A stretch of 64,000 nucleotides of DNA from Batrachochytrium dendrobatidis JAM81 (GCF_000203795.2 NW_006281103.1:1263929-1327928); one strand, 5' to 3'. Numbered from the stretch's first letter, positions 26,039 to 38,200 are shown. Notes: generated by a model not told the origin, from the letters alone. A program made the numbers and translations.

Positions 26039-27967
26039 TTAAGCCAACAAAGTCGCACTCTTTTGTTTGTTGCGCTGGTGGCGAGCAATACCAAGAATGA
26101 TGGCAGCAATACAACCCAATGCAAACCCAATACCATCATTTTTAAACCCAAGAATACCACCAACAGTAACTATCAAAATAATATAGTTGTCTTGATACTC
26201 GGCAGGATCAGAAAGATTGTGCAGATCACGAGCACATGAAGCTAACTCCATTCCAGCAATGGCCAACATCACACCAAGAATGGTTTTTGGGATCATTTGG
26301 AAAATAACCAAAAGAGTATTGCCAAAAATTAAGCCAATGAGGATCTTGAAAATACCAAGCAGAATCACACTCGTTCCAGTTCGAGCACCAAATCGGTATT
26401 GTGCAGCAAGACCACCAGACTTGACATTACACAATTGACAATCCAATGACAGTAGTTAGATATAAATGCTTCAAACATCATATGGCACCAACAATATATA
26501 CACATCAATTAGGTTAATAATTAAACTTACACCGTGACAGTAAGGGGTTGAACCAAACCAACCACCAGTAAGATTCATCACACCGACAAAAATAGCGATA
26601 GACGATACTGGCGCAACAGGTTTAGCCTTGTTGGGATAAAGATCATCAGCGAGTTTGGAAACAGCAATAACAGAATTTAGCAGAGTCAATGGAAGTTGAC
26701 CAATTCCAGCCTTTAGTATTCCAATAGCGAAATCAGAAGACGAAGGTGCGGTCGGAGATGGAAACGATAGATTAGGCGAAGGCGGGGAGTCTCCGTGAGA
26801 ATACAATCGAATGCATGCAAGCAGAATTCCAATGGCAAAGATGATCAGGGCAGATGGGTTTATTTTAGCACGATACAAGGCCATCACGAGAATAAAGCAC
26901 AAGAGCGCAACCACAAAATTATCCATCCAATCGTAAGCAGCAAAAGAATAAAGATTGGCCTTGAGAATAGAATCAGCACCCTTCATGACTAGAGTCAGAC
27001 CAGCACCCATTTGAATACCACGAACAATGGTAACAGGAATATACTTGTTGACCACATGGATCAAACGAGTAACGCCAAGAAATAGCAAAACAGACGATAC
27101 AAACATGCCTGCACTAACGATCTGAGCCTGGGTCATGTTGGATGCAATGGCAGTTGCAGCGATAGCTTTCATAGGCTGCACACACATCTATTAAAAACGA
27201 TCATATTTGGTTGTTAGCCATAAATCCTTTAATTGACTGCTATTTCTTGTGGTAATTGACATACAAACAGTTGTATTATTGACATGTGTCATGATTGTTG
27301 TTGAACTAGATCGCGAACGTATCCGAAATTCAAAATACAATAAATGAGTGTGCAGAGTTGTATTGACAATATTGATAGTCAAACACAATATATGGATTGC
27401 AATGGATGAATCTGGCGATCGTGCAATGTATGAATATCAAGAGAAAAGGGAGGTTCAAAAAAACATACTTTAAATCAAAACTAAGTTTGATTGTGAGCAT
27501 TATAGATGGATGTTGTCTATTGAAAAAGAATTGAGTGTATACTAGACTAATCAATGAATATTTAAACATATTCCAAAGCAAAATAAAAACAGTGAATGCA
27601 AATGTTCCATTTTATGTGAATATGGCAGCTAATTCATTCGGCTGATCAGCCGTTATTGCCATTTTATACCTCAAATATGCTCATTGCATTATATTTGTAA
27701 ACTTACTGGAATATCATAAGCCAGACCAGTAAGAACATTAAACAAACCGCCAAAAACCAAGGAAGAAGTAATGGATATTTGACCGGCTTTGCCCAGTGAA
27801 AGCAGAATGGGGAGCAGAGTAGCCATATCACCAAACGAACCGGATATTTCTGCAATCGAGATGGTAGAGGGGAATGCTTTGATACGCTGCATTACAGTCC
27901 TTTGATCAACAGCCACGGTGGGACTATCATCCTGGTTAGTATTCCTTGTTTGTCGAAACAAGAACAT
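26039..27967 (-). CDS. Molybdate transporter, MOT1 family (SULTR5-like)
   Basis: High-affinity molybdate uptake carrier of the MOT1 branch of the sulfate-permease superfamily. Exons on the minus strand are 27707-27967, 26531-27187 and 26039-26419, in phase, giving 432 aa. The two family signatures are present: an N-terminal AEISGSFGDMATLLPILLSL helix leading to VQPMKAIAATAIAS, and a C-terminal CHGSGGLAAQYRFGARTG. I count about ten hydrophobic membrane segments. There is no STAS domain, as expected for MOT1. The start at 27967 follows from the first in-frame ATG and the conserved N-terminal motif. Two repeat copies touch this gene. One lies in its 519-nt intron 1 and another begins three bases upstream of the start codon, so the repeat may form the 5' leader. 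Confidence 0.9.
27345..27625 (-). repeat. MITE-like repeat copy 2, inside MOT1 intron 1
   Basis: Read on the minus strand it begins ATTCACATAAAATGGAAC and continues through GAATATTTAAACATATTCC-like sequence. It then shows the family blocks for the cattcatacattg, gatcgccagattcatc and gcaatccatatattg regions. It is a 5' part without the far end. It lies within the 519-nt intron of the transporter gene, in the same orientation as the gene. It has no ORF. Confidence 0.55.
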
Positions 27968-27970
27968 TGA

Positions 27971-28362
27971 TTTACAGTTGTGTTCACTTTAAATGAAACA
28001 CTTGTATTTATCTTAGTTGACTCTTGTTGCAGAATAATAATGGTTAAATATTCATCATTTTCTACTATAAATTGATTGCTTTTATCAAAGCTCTTGATGT
28101 TTTCATGTCTGGAATAGCTTGACACACGAAACCATTTTATGTAAGATTCAAGAATGAACACTATGGAGCAGTCTAGTTTCAATCATTCTAATCAGACAGT
28201 TGGTTTGTGAAATGTTGTCCAAAATAAAATGTGTATTTGGAAAGTCTTGAGTATTCAATCTGTATTTTGTACAATGAATACAATAAACTAGAGTTTAAAA
28301 TACATGATACTGTTTTTAAACTTTTGTCTAGTATTTCATTCAAGTGAATACAGCTGTATTTT
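27971..28362 (+). repeat. MITE-like repeat copy 3, abutting the MOT1 start codon
   Basis: The 5' terminus TTTACAGTTGTGTTCAC starts at 27971, three bases from the transporter ATG. The 3' terminus CAAGTGAATACAGCTGTA lies near 28341-28358. The two ends are inverted copies of each other, as in a MITE. The interior diverges from the longer copies. No gene is visible in the 27968-28512 spacer beyond this element. Confidence 0.6.
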
Positions 28363-28512
28363 GCAATATTTCAAACTAAATGAATACTAAAATCGACATT
28401 TAACATCAACCCATTAACAGTGTTTTTGTGACCCAGCTATAATCAACTGGCTTGCGTTATCCAGTACAATTCAATGCTTTATTGTTATTTTGGATCCATT
28501 GTCAAAACACTC

Positions 28513-29660
28513 TTAGTTAGGAAGTGTATGCAGACCATGAGGCAAGTTAAGATCTCTTCCGATTATATCTTTAACCTCGAGCAATAGCTTGTATGCATTT
28601 TTAAGAGTGGACTCAGTACACCCTGCAACCTCTGCAATCAGCTTAGCAGGCTTGGGATCGGTAGATAGACACGATACAAAGTAGAGGCATGATGCAACAA
28701 GTGTAATGGGAGATTTTCCTGCCAAAGTACCCAGCTCTACAATACGATCAGCAACCTTGAACAAATGTCAAGCAGATTTGAAATTGCAGTATCATCCACA
28801 CAAGTGCATGTCAGTGATTTCAAATATTTAAAAGACTATAGCAGTGCAATGCAATTGCTTCAAGTCAATAAGCAGAATCAACGATCGAGTCTTACCAAAA
28901 CTGTTGCTTTGCGTACATCAGCTTTTATATCTATGCTTGAAGAAAACCGTGAAATGTATGCATCAAGCGAGATTTGTTGTACTGGATGCTCCATATTGGG
29001 CTGAAGTGCTTTATAGCACCTTCCAATCTCTTTTTTAGAAACTTTTGACAGTGCACAAATTTCTCTAAAAGTTCGAGTAACGCTATGCTCTCTACAGGCA
29101 ATATACAGACATGCAGCAATAATAGCCTCGGTAGGTTTACTTTTAAGCAGACGTTCATCATCAGCCTTTTTAAACAGTTGTTTGGCAGAATCAATCACTA
29201 TTTTGGAGAGTGAGATGCGCTCTCCCATGGCCTGAATGACCTTGAACGCTTGCAAAAGTGCAACCTCTCCCTTTTGACCAATCACTTTAAGATGAGCACG
29301 ATGTAGCTCACGGGATCGTCCAGTACCACCATCTCTCACACCAATAATGGTGGAATCAATTGTTCCCTTGCTTCCCAGTATGGGGTCAGAAGCAGCACCC
29401 ACACGAGAAGGATCTCCACTGTTGTCATCTGAATTACTAAAGGTTCGCCATTCAGACCGAGTATCAATAATGCGATTGCCAAGAATGAGACCACAATTTC
29501 CACAAATGAGATCACCAGCCGAAAAATCTTCTACAATATTTGGAACTGCATCCTTACAGTCTCTGCAAATTAGCCTCAAGTTGAGATCCAACTGAGGCTG
29601 CTGTTGAGGAGGTGTAACGGAGAGTGCCGGGGGAGCAGCCGTGGATGCAAGTGAAGTCAT
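28513..29660 (-). CDS. SUA7: Transcription initiation factor IIB (TFIIB, SUA7)
   Basis: General RNA polymerase II factor that bridges TBP-bound DNA and the polymerase. Exons on the minus strand are 28896-29660 and 28513-28755, in phase, giving 335 aa. The zinc ribbon has Cys32, Cys35, Cys53 and Cys56 (CRDC ... CGNC). The B-reader/linker reads TRSEWRTFSNSD. Two cyclin folds follow: KVIQAMGERISLSK with ACLYIACREHSVTRTF, then DRIVELGTLAGKSPITLVA. Length and order are canonical. The N-terminus carries a short Pro/Gln-rich extension before the ribbon. The promoter side (29661-29900) is followed by repeat copy 4. Confidence 0.96.
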
Positions 29661-29919
29661 GTTAAAACTTGTGTAACTACTGCAAAATCAATGCTATGCG
29701 AAAAGACAGTCTGTTGAATAGCAAGGCACTATAATAAATATATTCAATGAGCAGTTTAGCAGACGACGAGAGGTATAATGAACCGAGTAATGGACCGCAC
29801 TTGACAACCACAAAACTAGTGAAACTGCAAGTTGATTGTTTTTGTTTTATACTCATTGTGATGGTGGCTACCACCATAATATACCGATCATCCCTTAAAT
29901 CAGCACATTCTAAATAAAC

Positions 29920-30497
29920 AATAAATGAAACACTTGTATTTATATTGCTTGGAAATCAACAATGGTTGAATATTGATTATTTCTTACTACAGATTGACTT
30001 GAATAGACATTATCTTGAATAAACAGCGTCCATCATATGACAAAATCAAATCATATTTCCAAGTTTGCTCTTTTCATACATTTGGCATAATCATACATTG
30101 TATAATCACTAGATTCATCACAATCCAGATATTAGTTCAACTGCTTTGATGTTTTTAATCAAACTTATTTTTGTTGTATTCTAAAAACTCGTACGTTTGC
30201 GCTCCAGTTCAAGAAACCAAATTTGTATGTCTCGGGAATGCAACTGTTGTTCACATGCTAATCATTCAATATTGTAATGTCTGATTTGGATTAAAGTATA
30301 TTGATGTGTGATGTATTGGAACTGTGGTGTGAATGCTGCTCTAAACATTGATTTTTTATACAAAGATATGCAAAAAACAGTATTACAGTAGATGTGATGC
30401 GAATTGGTATCAATCATTTCATGAGATTGGCTGTTTATTATGCATTTTGGCAATCTTGTCGTGTTTCATTTTATGCAAGTACGGCTGTAAAATAAGC
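29920..30497 (+). repeat. MITE-like repeat copy 4, downstream of the secreted-protein gene
   Basis: A nearly full-length copy. The 5' part has AATGAAACACTTGTATTTAT. The middle has CATACATTGTATAATCAC, AATCCAGATATTAGTTCAAC and CTCCAGTTCAAGAAACC. The 3' end TTTCATTTTATGCAAGTACG then GCTGTAAAATA finishes at about 30497, just before the stop codon of the secreted-protein gene at 30500. It is non-coding. Confidence 0.6.
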
Positions 30498-30499
30498 TT

Positions 30500-31627
30500 T
30501 CAGTACCATCCAGCGCCGTATCCAGAACCATATCCCGCACCATATCCAGCACCGTATCCAGCGCCAACTCCAGCGCCATATCCTGCTCCTGATCCAGCAC
30601 CAACTCCAGCACCGTATCCTGCACCAACTCCCGCGCCATATCCTGCACCGTATCCAGCTCCTGATCCTGCTCCCCACCATCGTCGTTCCAAGCGTGTATT
30701 ATCTTGAACACCTTTACACTCACCAATATTGGCATCACAGCTGCCTAGTTGCTTGGCACGACATGATAGCGATTTGAACTGCAATTCAAGTTTTGCCGTG
30801 GCTTCACGAACACGATCAAGTTGCTGCAGTAGCTGTGTTTTTTGGTTACCTTGATATTGCTGTTCAAGATTAGATGATGCACAGTCCAACAATGCAAGTT
30901 TTTGCAATGCAATGCCACGTATGAATCCACGCACTGCATTGGCTCGATCTACTGCTGCAGACTTGTCTTCACCACACGACACATCACTCTTGATTGCATT
31001 TTCTTGACATGTGGAAACCACATTGATTCCGGTACATGATGGTTTCATACCGCTCTTGACATCAGACCATGAATCCATAACCAATGGACTAGCAGTCGTG
31101 AATCTGACCATATTGTTGCCAAGACGATCATTCAAATCATGCAAACGAGTCAATGCATCATGACGTGCACCAAACGATGAATCAAATGATGAATCAGGCA
31201 TTGCTGGTTGTTGAATACTGGATGCGTGCAATCTATCCAGCATGTCATGGATGGTTGACATTTGTTGTTGGATTACATTTTGCAAATTCTGGATGGTGTT
31301 TGCGTAATCGTCAACTGAACAGACGGATGATTGATGTGGAATATCAATGTTTTGAGTATTAGCAGTGTTTTGTGGAAATACTGGTTTTGAAAACGTTGGA
31401 GCTGAAAAAATCGGGATTTTGGCTGCATCCTGAATGGCAGGTCCAGATTCAGATCCAAGACCAGACTCAGATGACAGACCAGGACCAGATCCAGATCCAG
31501 CATCGAGACCAGTGTTTTGATTTTGGTTGATAGATGGTGCATTAAACTGGAGTCTGTCATTGATGGCAGGAACAGCAATGACTGCAGAAGCAGTGATAAT
31601 CACAGTCGAAATAATAGTAAACTTCAT
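30500..31627 (-). CDS. Secreted protein with cysteine core and Gly-rich tandem-repeat tail (unknown function)
   Basis: Single exon, 375 aa from ATG 31627; an in-frame ATG exists 11 codons upstream. The N-terminus MKFTIISTVIITASAVIAVPA is a clear signal peptide, so the protein should enter the secretory route. A Gly/Ser-rich spacer follows, then a predicted helical region with eight cysteines (about residues 100-325). A dibasic ERR site comes next, then a tail of about 55 residues built from GAGYGAGVGAG-type repeats. The tail could be released by a Kex2-like protease (inference). I do not recognise a family. The style (short MKF-type signal peptide, Cys core, low-complexity tail) resembles lineage-specific secreted proteins of chytrids. 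It is flanked on both sides by repeat copies in the same orientation. Confidence 0.75.
   Translation of the reverse strand: MKFTIISTVIITASAVIAVPAINDRLQFNAPSINQNQNTGLDAGSGSGPGLSSESGLGSESGPAIQDAAKIPIFSAPTFSKPVFPQNTANTQNIDIPHQSSVCSVDDYANTIQNLQNVIQQQMSTIHDMLDRLHASSIQQPAMPDSSFDSSFGARHDALTRLHDLNDRLGNNMVRFTTASPLVMDSWSDVKSGMKPSCTGINVVSTCQENAIKSDVSCGEDKSAAVDRANAVRGFIRGIALQKLALLDCASSNLEQQYQGNQKTQLLQQLDRVREATAKLELQFKSLSCRAKQLGSCDANIGECKGVQDNTRLERRWWGAGSGAGYGAGYGAGVGAGYGAGVGAGSGAGYGAGVGAGYGAGYGAGYGSGYGAGWY
30510..30672 (-). repeat. Coding minisatellite encoding the Gly-rich tail
   Basis: An array of imperfect units of about 6, 12 and 18 bp (core CCATATCCAGCACCG on the plus strand). On the minus strand they encode GAGYGAGVGAG-like repeats. 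The unit keeps the frame, so length variation would change tail length without breaking the gene. Confidence 0.75.
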
Positions 31628-31929
31628 AATAGACAAATTAACGAGCATGTTATACAACAAATCAGATGTTTTTATACTTGCACATCAATACAATATTAAT
31701 GCGAATCATGACACGCAGAATAGTTTAATTCAATTACGAGCATGTCATTAAACTCTAATTAAACTATAAGCTTGATTTGATTCACACAAATTAACATAAA
31801 CTGCATCATCATGTAGTAGCAACAATTTGTAGAATACTGTATGTTTCAAACAGTTGGTTGGTGCAGTGTTGTAACATGCATTTGAATCCTGACTACAGAT
31901 CAAATGATCATCGTTTAATTACACCATAT

Positions 31930-32425
31930 TGATGTAAATGGAATGGTTTTGTATTGGTATTGCAATGAATGTGACTGTTTTAGTTTGTAGTAAACACTGG
32001 TTGAATACTTGTTACACTCTCATATTGAAGATTGACTTGATGGACATTTTGACTGATGCAACATCCATCATATCATACAAACGATAGTTTTGAACTGGAA
32101 TAGTTGTTCATTTTTGGTAGTCATACGTTGTACAATCACCAGATTGATGTACTGCAATGCATAGATTAAACTGTTTTGATGGCAATCAAACTGTACAAAC
32201 ATTCGTATGCTAAAATCAGATACGTTTACGTTCTAGTTCAAGAAACCAAGAATTGCATGTCTTGAGAATGCAACTCTGCATGCCAATCACTAGGAGACTT
32301 GTAAAAAAGCTCAATGAAAATGTTGTACAGTAAATGCAATGTAAATCATCATATGAGATTGGCAGTTTATTATATATTGACACTCGTATTGGGTGATCCA
32401 TTTTGCGTGAATACGACTGTATAAA
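31930..32425 (+). repeat. MITE-like repeat copy 5, between secreted-protein gene and CAC2
   Basis: It shows the family blocks ATTGCAATGAATGTGACTG, GGTAGTCATACGTTGTACAA, CAGATACG next to GTTCTAGTTCAAGAAACC, ATGCCAATCACTAGGAG and the 3' terminus GATCCATTTTGCGTGAATAC followed by GACTGTATAAAATA. The 3' end stops within ten bases of the CAC2 stop codon. The remaining spacer (31628-31930) shows only weak similarity, and I see no gene in it. Confidence 0.6.
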
Positions 32426-32431
32426 ATATAG

Positions 32432-34728
32432 TTACGATGATTTTGTTGATGACAATCCTAAAAACACTGGTGCAATGCGTCGTTTCTTTGAAGCCGTTTC
32501 TGCTCCAGTTACAACTGGAAGACCTATTTGTGTATGTACCATTACTGAAGATGATATGGTAACATCGGCTGGTAATTCAGTACTGATTTGAGCCATTGTA
32601 GTGTCAGATTCAAATTTTGATGCAAATGAATCTGTAGATTTCAAAGCCATTTTTGTAATTGGCTTTGAAACAGCTGGATTATCTACAGGTTTAGTTTTTA
32701 AATCGTCACTATTAGAATTTACAATATTAGGTTCGACAGGGGCAGGTGGGGTATATATAACTCCAAGCTCATTTTCATCCAATTCAACCATTGAACAAAA
32801 CCCATCGATTGATGACATGATCAACGTTCTTCCATCGCTGGACCACGTCATGTCCGTAAACGTTGCGTAATGCAGGTTGCCAAAAAATGCCAATGGACGA
32901 ATGTGTTGAGTGTCATATATCACAACTGTGTCTTGTGTTGCTACGGCAAAAATATAGCGATATGGAAGATTGATGGTAGGACGAACTCCTGTATCTAATG
33001 TGGATTGAAGAAGTTTGTAGCGGTTGTGATTGAATCGAATGGCAACTGGAGCTGTTTTGTGGCCAGCAAGATGCAGAATAGGATCACTTTGATTATTGAT
33101 CGTTTAGCAAAAAGAATCAGTCAATGGTTTGTGTGATAATAGATATTACACTATATCATAGTGGATACATCTTTAACAATACCTAGATAGTTTTCCACGT
33201 CCAAAAACATAAACAGTATGGGCACTATTGGCAGCGTTTGTACCTTGAGAGGCTTTGTTGGTCTGTTCCAAAACAGAGTCAGTAGCTAATCCATTCTTTC
33301 GTGTAGAATACTTTGACAGTCCAGCAGGAACAACAAGAAGCGATCCATCAGGGGAAAACGCCAATCGTCTAAAAAATGAAGTCAGATTCTCATCGTGAAA
33401 TATTCTAAATGCTTTTGACTTGTGGGTAGCAGAATCGATCGAAACCGTTTCTCCAGTGCTTGATAAAGCCAAGTGGGACTTGCTAGGTGTCAAAGCAGTA
33501 TCATCAATTGGTACTTCAGAATCTTGCTTTGAGATGAACGATTTAAATGCCAATTTGGATGGCTCAATTTTGGAGTGCCGTGCAATTATATTTGTGTTCA
33601 ACACTCCTGCTTTAGAAAGGCTCAGCTCGTATACAATCACAGACCTAAATATCCAAGCAGAATCAACAACTGGTCATACACGCTGATATTTTAAATACAC
33701 CAAATATGTACAATACCTGTCGCTGCTTTGAGTTGCAAGAAACTGGTAAAGCGGATCCCATGCGACTCCCTGCACAAAGTGCTGATGATCAGTCATGACA
33801 TGAACACATTTATCTGTATAATCGCAATAGACCCAAAACAATTAAAAATAGTAATGTTTTGGCACTAGAGAAATAAGCAGACATACTTTCAGCTACATTA
33901 TAGATACGACATGTGTTATCTACACATGCAGAAAGTATAAAGCGTCCATCAGGAGACCAGGTAAGATCGTACAGCTCTGAAGATGCTCCTCTATTTACAG
34001 CAACAATGTAAAAAATTAATACACCAGCACGGAACGATGAGCAAATACACCAATGTACCTCAGCAACGAAGTCATTCGCCATGTTTGGATGTTTTCATTG
34101 TCATCCTCAGACATGGAGTCTTGCCGCTGCTCACACTGTTGCCATATCAAGATTGAGCCATCTACAAATCAATTAGCACAACGTATGATTACAATATTTT
34201 TGAAATCCTATCCAACAATGAATCTACCATCTCCGCCAGAAGCAATCAATCCACCTAGAGTCGGGTTTTAATAGTTAGCGATCGCAGTATCATGACTGTT
34301 GAATCAAACAGGTGAATTACAAAGCAATACCGGTTGGACTCCATCGCACACAATTGACCGTAGCAGTATGTCTTGAAAGAGTTGCAAGAAACTCCATTTT
34401 AGGAGGTTCGTCGTTGATCCGGACAACCTTCCATATCTTCACAGGAGCAATTGAATAGGTTTTTATATGAATCAAATCATTGATGTTAAATCATGACAAA
34501 GCATCAACGACATATGAATGCTTCAAGTTAGCAAGACTATCCCAAGCGGTGAATGCCAATCCGATGCAAGTTCAATTGATACAAATACATAAAAACAGGA
34601 TCAATGCATACCCGAACGTTGTTGTCACCACCACATGTTGCGAGTCGACCATCGAGGATTTGTTCAAAGTCTGCAGAGAACACAGGACTGCGGTCATGCC
34701 ATAGAATCTGGAGTGTTTTCGCCTTCAT
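32432..34728 (-). CDS. CAC2: CAF-1 subunit B (CAC2/CHAF1B), WD40 protein
   Basis: WD40 subunit of chromatin assembly factor 1, which deposits H3-H4 behind replication forks. Exons on the minus strand are 34612-34728, 34331-34436, 34228-34254, 34059-34161, 33887-33990, 33717-33813, 33183-33644 and 32432-33086, in phase, giving 556 aa. The start [20 protein letters not shown] fits the family start. Blades include [62 protein letters not shown] and [20 protein letters not shown], then the late [15 protein letters not shown] and [17 protein letters not shown]. After the last blade a disordered tail of about 100 residues ends the protein. It is divergent from INCENP with a 480-bp spacer. Confidence 0.92.
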
Positions 34729-35208
34729 CCCAACGTGAGTAAAGCTCAGATGCTTGATAAAATCGTGCATTTTAATCAGGATTTTATCGTAATTCCATCT
34801 CAAATGTGTAATCGTTTCCAATGAAAACTTCAATATCTTACGTGACTAAACAGCAATAACAATATTTGTTTTATTAAAGTGTTGTTGCAAGATTATTTTA
34901 GGGAATATTCTAAACTGTTAGAGTAGCAGTTTTGATACTGTGAACAATGAAACCAATTGAAATCCGAGTCAATGTGAAAGTCTGGTGAGAATCAATGTAT
35001 TATAAATCTGACATGACAGCAGATTCACATAAAATAGAACATGAAACTCGACAGAATGTGAAATTACTGACAAGATGAGCTCAACATTTGCAGTGAATTT
35101 GAGCAATTATCAAGTCGAAAATCAATCATTTAATTTGGTTTTAAATCTTGTAAAATCATTCGACTACTTTATATAACTGCATTCAGCTATCTCATTCATC
35201 ATTGAATC
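34729..35208. promoter_or_regulatory. Divergent promoter region CAC2/INCENP
   Basis: This 480-bp AT-rich spacer lies between two head-to-head start codons. I see no ORF or repeat copy in it. Both flanking genes act on chromosomes during S/M phase, so joint cell-cycle control is possible but not shown. Confidence 0.4.
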
Positions 35209-38200
35209 ATGCTGCAGCCATTCCTGGCCAACGAACTCTCCTTTTTTGATGAGACTCAGAGAAAAAGCTGCAAGAAGTTGAAGATTGCTTTGAATAGGCA
35301 TATCGAATACTTGGCAAGTCTGACTAAACAACTGCCTTTCAGGTATGTCTTTATTACTGAATTCATTCATGTTTATTATTCACAATAAATAAATTCATCT
35401 TGCTTTAGTGTGTATGCAACTGTACTTGGATATACTTCAACTGAATGGTCATACATTGATGATTAGAATAAGCATTAACCGTTTCTATCAATATGCAATG
35501 TAGTGAGTTTACCGAGTCAGCAGCAAAGCTGTCCAAGAGATCAAACGCTTCTGTTGATACCAGTTCTTCAACCATTACTAAACCCAAAAGTGGTAAATCC
35601 GTCGTTGGTAGAAAACGCAAGTTACGGAGTCCTGTATTAGACAGTGTAAAGTTGTCCGACCAGCCATCTGCTATTTTGTCAAATGTCAACGATTTGAATA
35701 TCGAACTGGATAACCACGGCAATACTGAACATGCAGGTGATGTGATCGTTGAACCACTCGCTCTACAGGTGAAACAACCAGATGATAACTCTCCTATCAA
35801 GACCAAACCATCTCGGCCTATCAAGAGAGTAAAAAAGGCAGTCATTTCCAACAAGACTACTCCAATCGATATGGCTGTATCTACCAAAAACTCTACTGCT
35901 GCGAATGAGCAAAAACAAGTTGAACAGCCATCCGCATCCCTGTGCAGCTTGGTGGACGATTCTACCGTCATCAAAAACCTTGAACCTGAATCTACTATTT
36001 CAGCAGAATCTCCACAACTTTTAAAAGCACCAGTCAATGATCATACAGAGACGTCTGTGGTAACTCAGTCCACATCTTCAATATCTGCTGAACTGTCAAC
36101 CCAAGAGAAAAATGACACTTTAACACCAGTTACTCTATCTGCTGGATCATCAAAATCATCAGATTCGTGTATAATTGAAAAACAACACGAAGTTTCTCCA
36201 GATAGTCAACCTTTACCTGCTGCTAAACAGGAAACAGACTCGGTTGATTTGTTGAAAACCATAAATACAGATGCAGTAACCCCATTGCATGAAACATCTT
36301 TTCCTACACCTTTGGAAGAACCACTTTCAACAGAGCAATCACTGCCTGTTGAGCAAAGTCCAAACTCAATCTCTTCCAAAATTTCTGACAAGATGGATAG
36401 TGTAGACAATACCGCAGATACTCGAATTGAAGATGGGCCGAATGTTTTGACGGATGCAGTATCAAGTAAGCCAACCAATGATTGTAATGACAAACTAAAA
36501 TATTTTGCTAATCTCCTTTTAGCTTCCAAAGCACATGTACCAGATTCAACCAAGCCACAATGTCCTGCCATTCCATTGTCACCAACGATGGCTAGATCTC
36601 GCTTGATGAATATGGCCAAATTTTCGGATATACTTCCAGCCAACTCGGTACCCTCAATAGGAACTTCTAGTCTTTTGATCCAAAATCTACCCAAGCTCAG
36701 TCGTAGCACTGCTTCAAAAATATCTGATGTATCTTCGGTTGCCTCATCAGCTGCCTCTAAAACTTCAAAATATCAAAGCACTACAATCAAAAGATCGCTG
36801 GAATCTGTTTCGGAAGACTCTGAGCAGTCTGACTTTGTCAAGAAATCCAAATCTATGGAGCACGATGAAAGTGTGCAAAGTTTTTCTAGTAGTGGTAGTG
36901 GATTTATTGATGGTGCTCAAACGAATGTTGATGTGGACGAAAATGCCGATTCATCAGCGCCTTTGCTAGAAACCACCACATCTCACTCCGATAATCAAGC
37001 TAATGTGACAGCACCATTTAATCCGGCAACTTTAAAGTTATCAGATCCAAAGGAACTTTCAACTACACATGTTCCTGTTGCAACCAGTCAGCTTAACACG
37101 ATGGCATCAGCATTACAACATTCATCTTATGTAGCTCCAAGTATCCTTACACAAATTGCATCTCAAGTGGATGCTAGTAGGGAAATGAGTGAGTTGCGAC
37201 TCAAGACTGCACATGCCGGTCCATTAGAAATGATGCGACGTGGACTGAATGCGACTACTCTACGATTGGCAGATCGATCTGTTTCTGCCATCAATGCTAA
37301 TTCAACGAGTGCAATCCATATTTCTAGCCATTCTGGCGCAGCTGCATTGCTACAATTGGCTCATGCTGATCGGTCCTCTTTTTCAACTACAGCTGCCCAT
37401 GATGCCGTGGCATCTCATAGTATTTCATGTCAACCTGAACCGAATAAAAAGTCTGAACCAGAAACTACAGATACTGGAAAAGGAGCACTGGATTTGCAAA
37501 TGTCCAAGTATTCAAGCGTAGCCGAAACCAGCACTACAAGTCAACTAAAATCAGGCACGTCCTTGTCGGCACCATTAGCATTTGATTCTTCAAAACCCGT
37601 TTTAAGCTGGGCTTTGCCATCAGGCGGACCAATGAAGGGATCTAGTATTTTTCGAACACCTGTCAAGGCAGCTAGCTCATTTGCTACAGAATTGGTTGCG
37701 AATGCTCAGAAAAAGGATTTCGGATCGTCACACCTTCCCGTCATATCTACAAAAAATACTTCTGCCTTGCTCGGGGTCTCTGGAGTTTCTGTCGCTGAAA
37801 ATCAATCTAGTGTTGCTGGTCAAGGCATTAGCGTCTTGGCTCCATCAAGCATACCTGCGGGTTTACTACCCACTCGGGCGGTTGTTACTATTACAAGCGA
37901 CATACCAAGCTCTACTGCAACCGTATCAAACCTTGCTTTGATTCAAATTAAATCCAACCCAATTATTGAACCGGTTGCTGCTACTGAGATGATTGCTAAA
38001 AAGGTAAGCATTGTTGCCAAATCGGGGTTTGGATTTTGTAAAAGCTTACAGCCAATATCCGTGTCAAATGAACCACTTGCATTCATCTTGTGGTGAACAT
38101 TTCCATTTACTTTGCAGTAGGCAATGGCTAAATATTCATTGCACTTTTCTATTGGAAACTGGCTACCGATTTTCCAATAGACATTTTCAATTCCTGCTCC

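Noticed and set aside
30348..30707. Plus-strand ORF with a PYPAPTPAP repeat tail
   Set aside because: It is the antisense of the minisatellite encoding the Gly-rich tail, and its 5' part is repeat copy 4. The minus-strand protein has a signal peptide and cysteine core, so that strand is the gene.
35405..36709. Minus-strand ORFs of 210 and 167 codons opposite INCENP
   Set aside because: Composition mirrors the Ser/Thr-rich INCENP coding strand; no motif or start context supports them.
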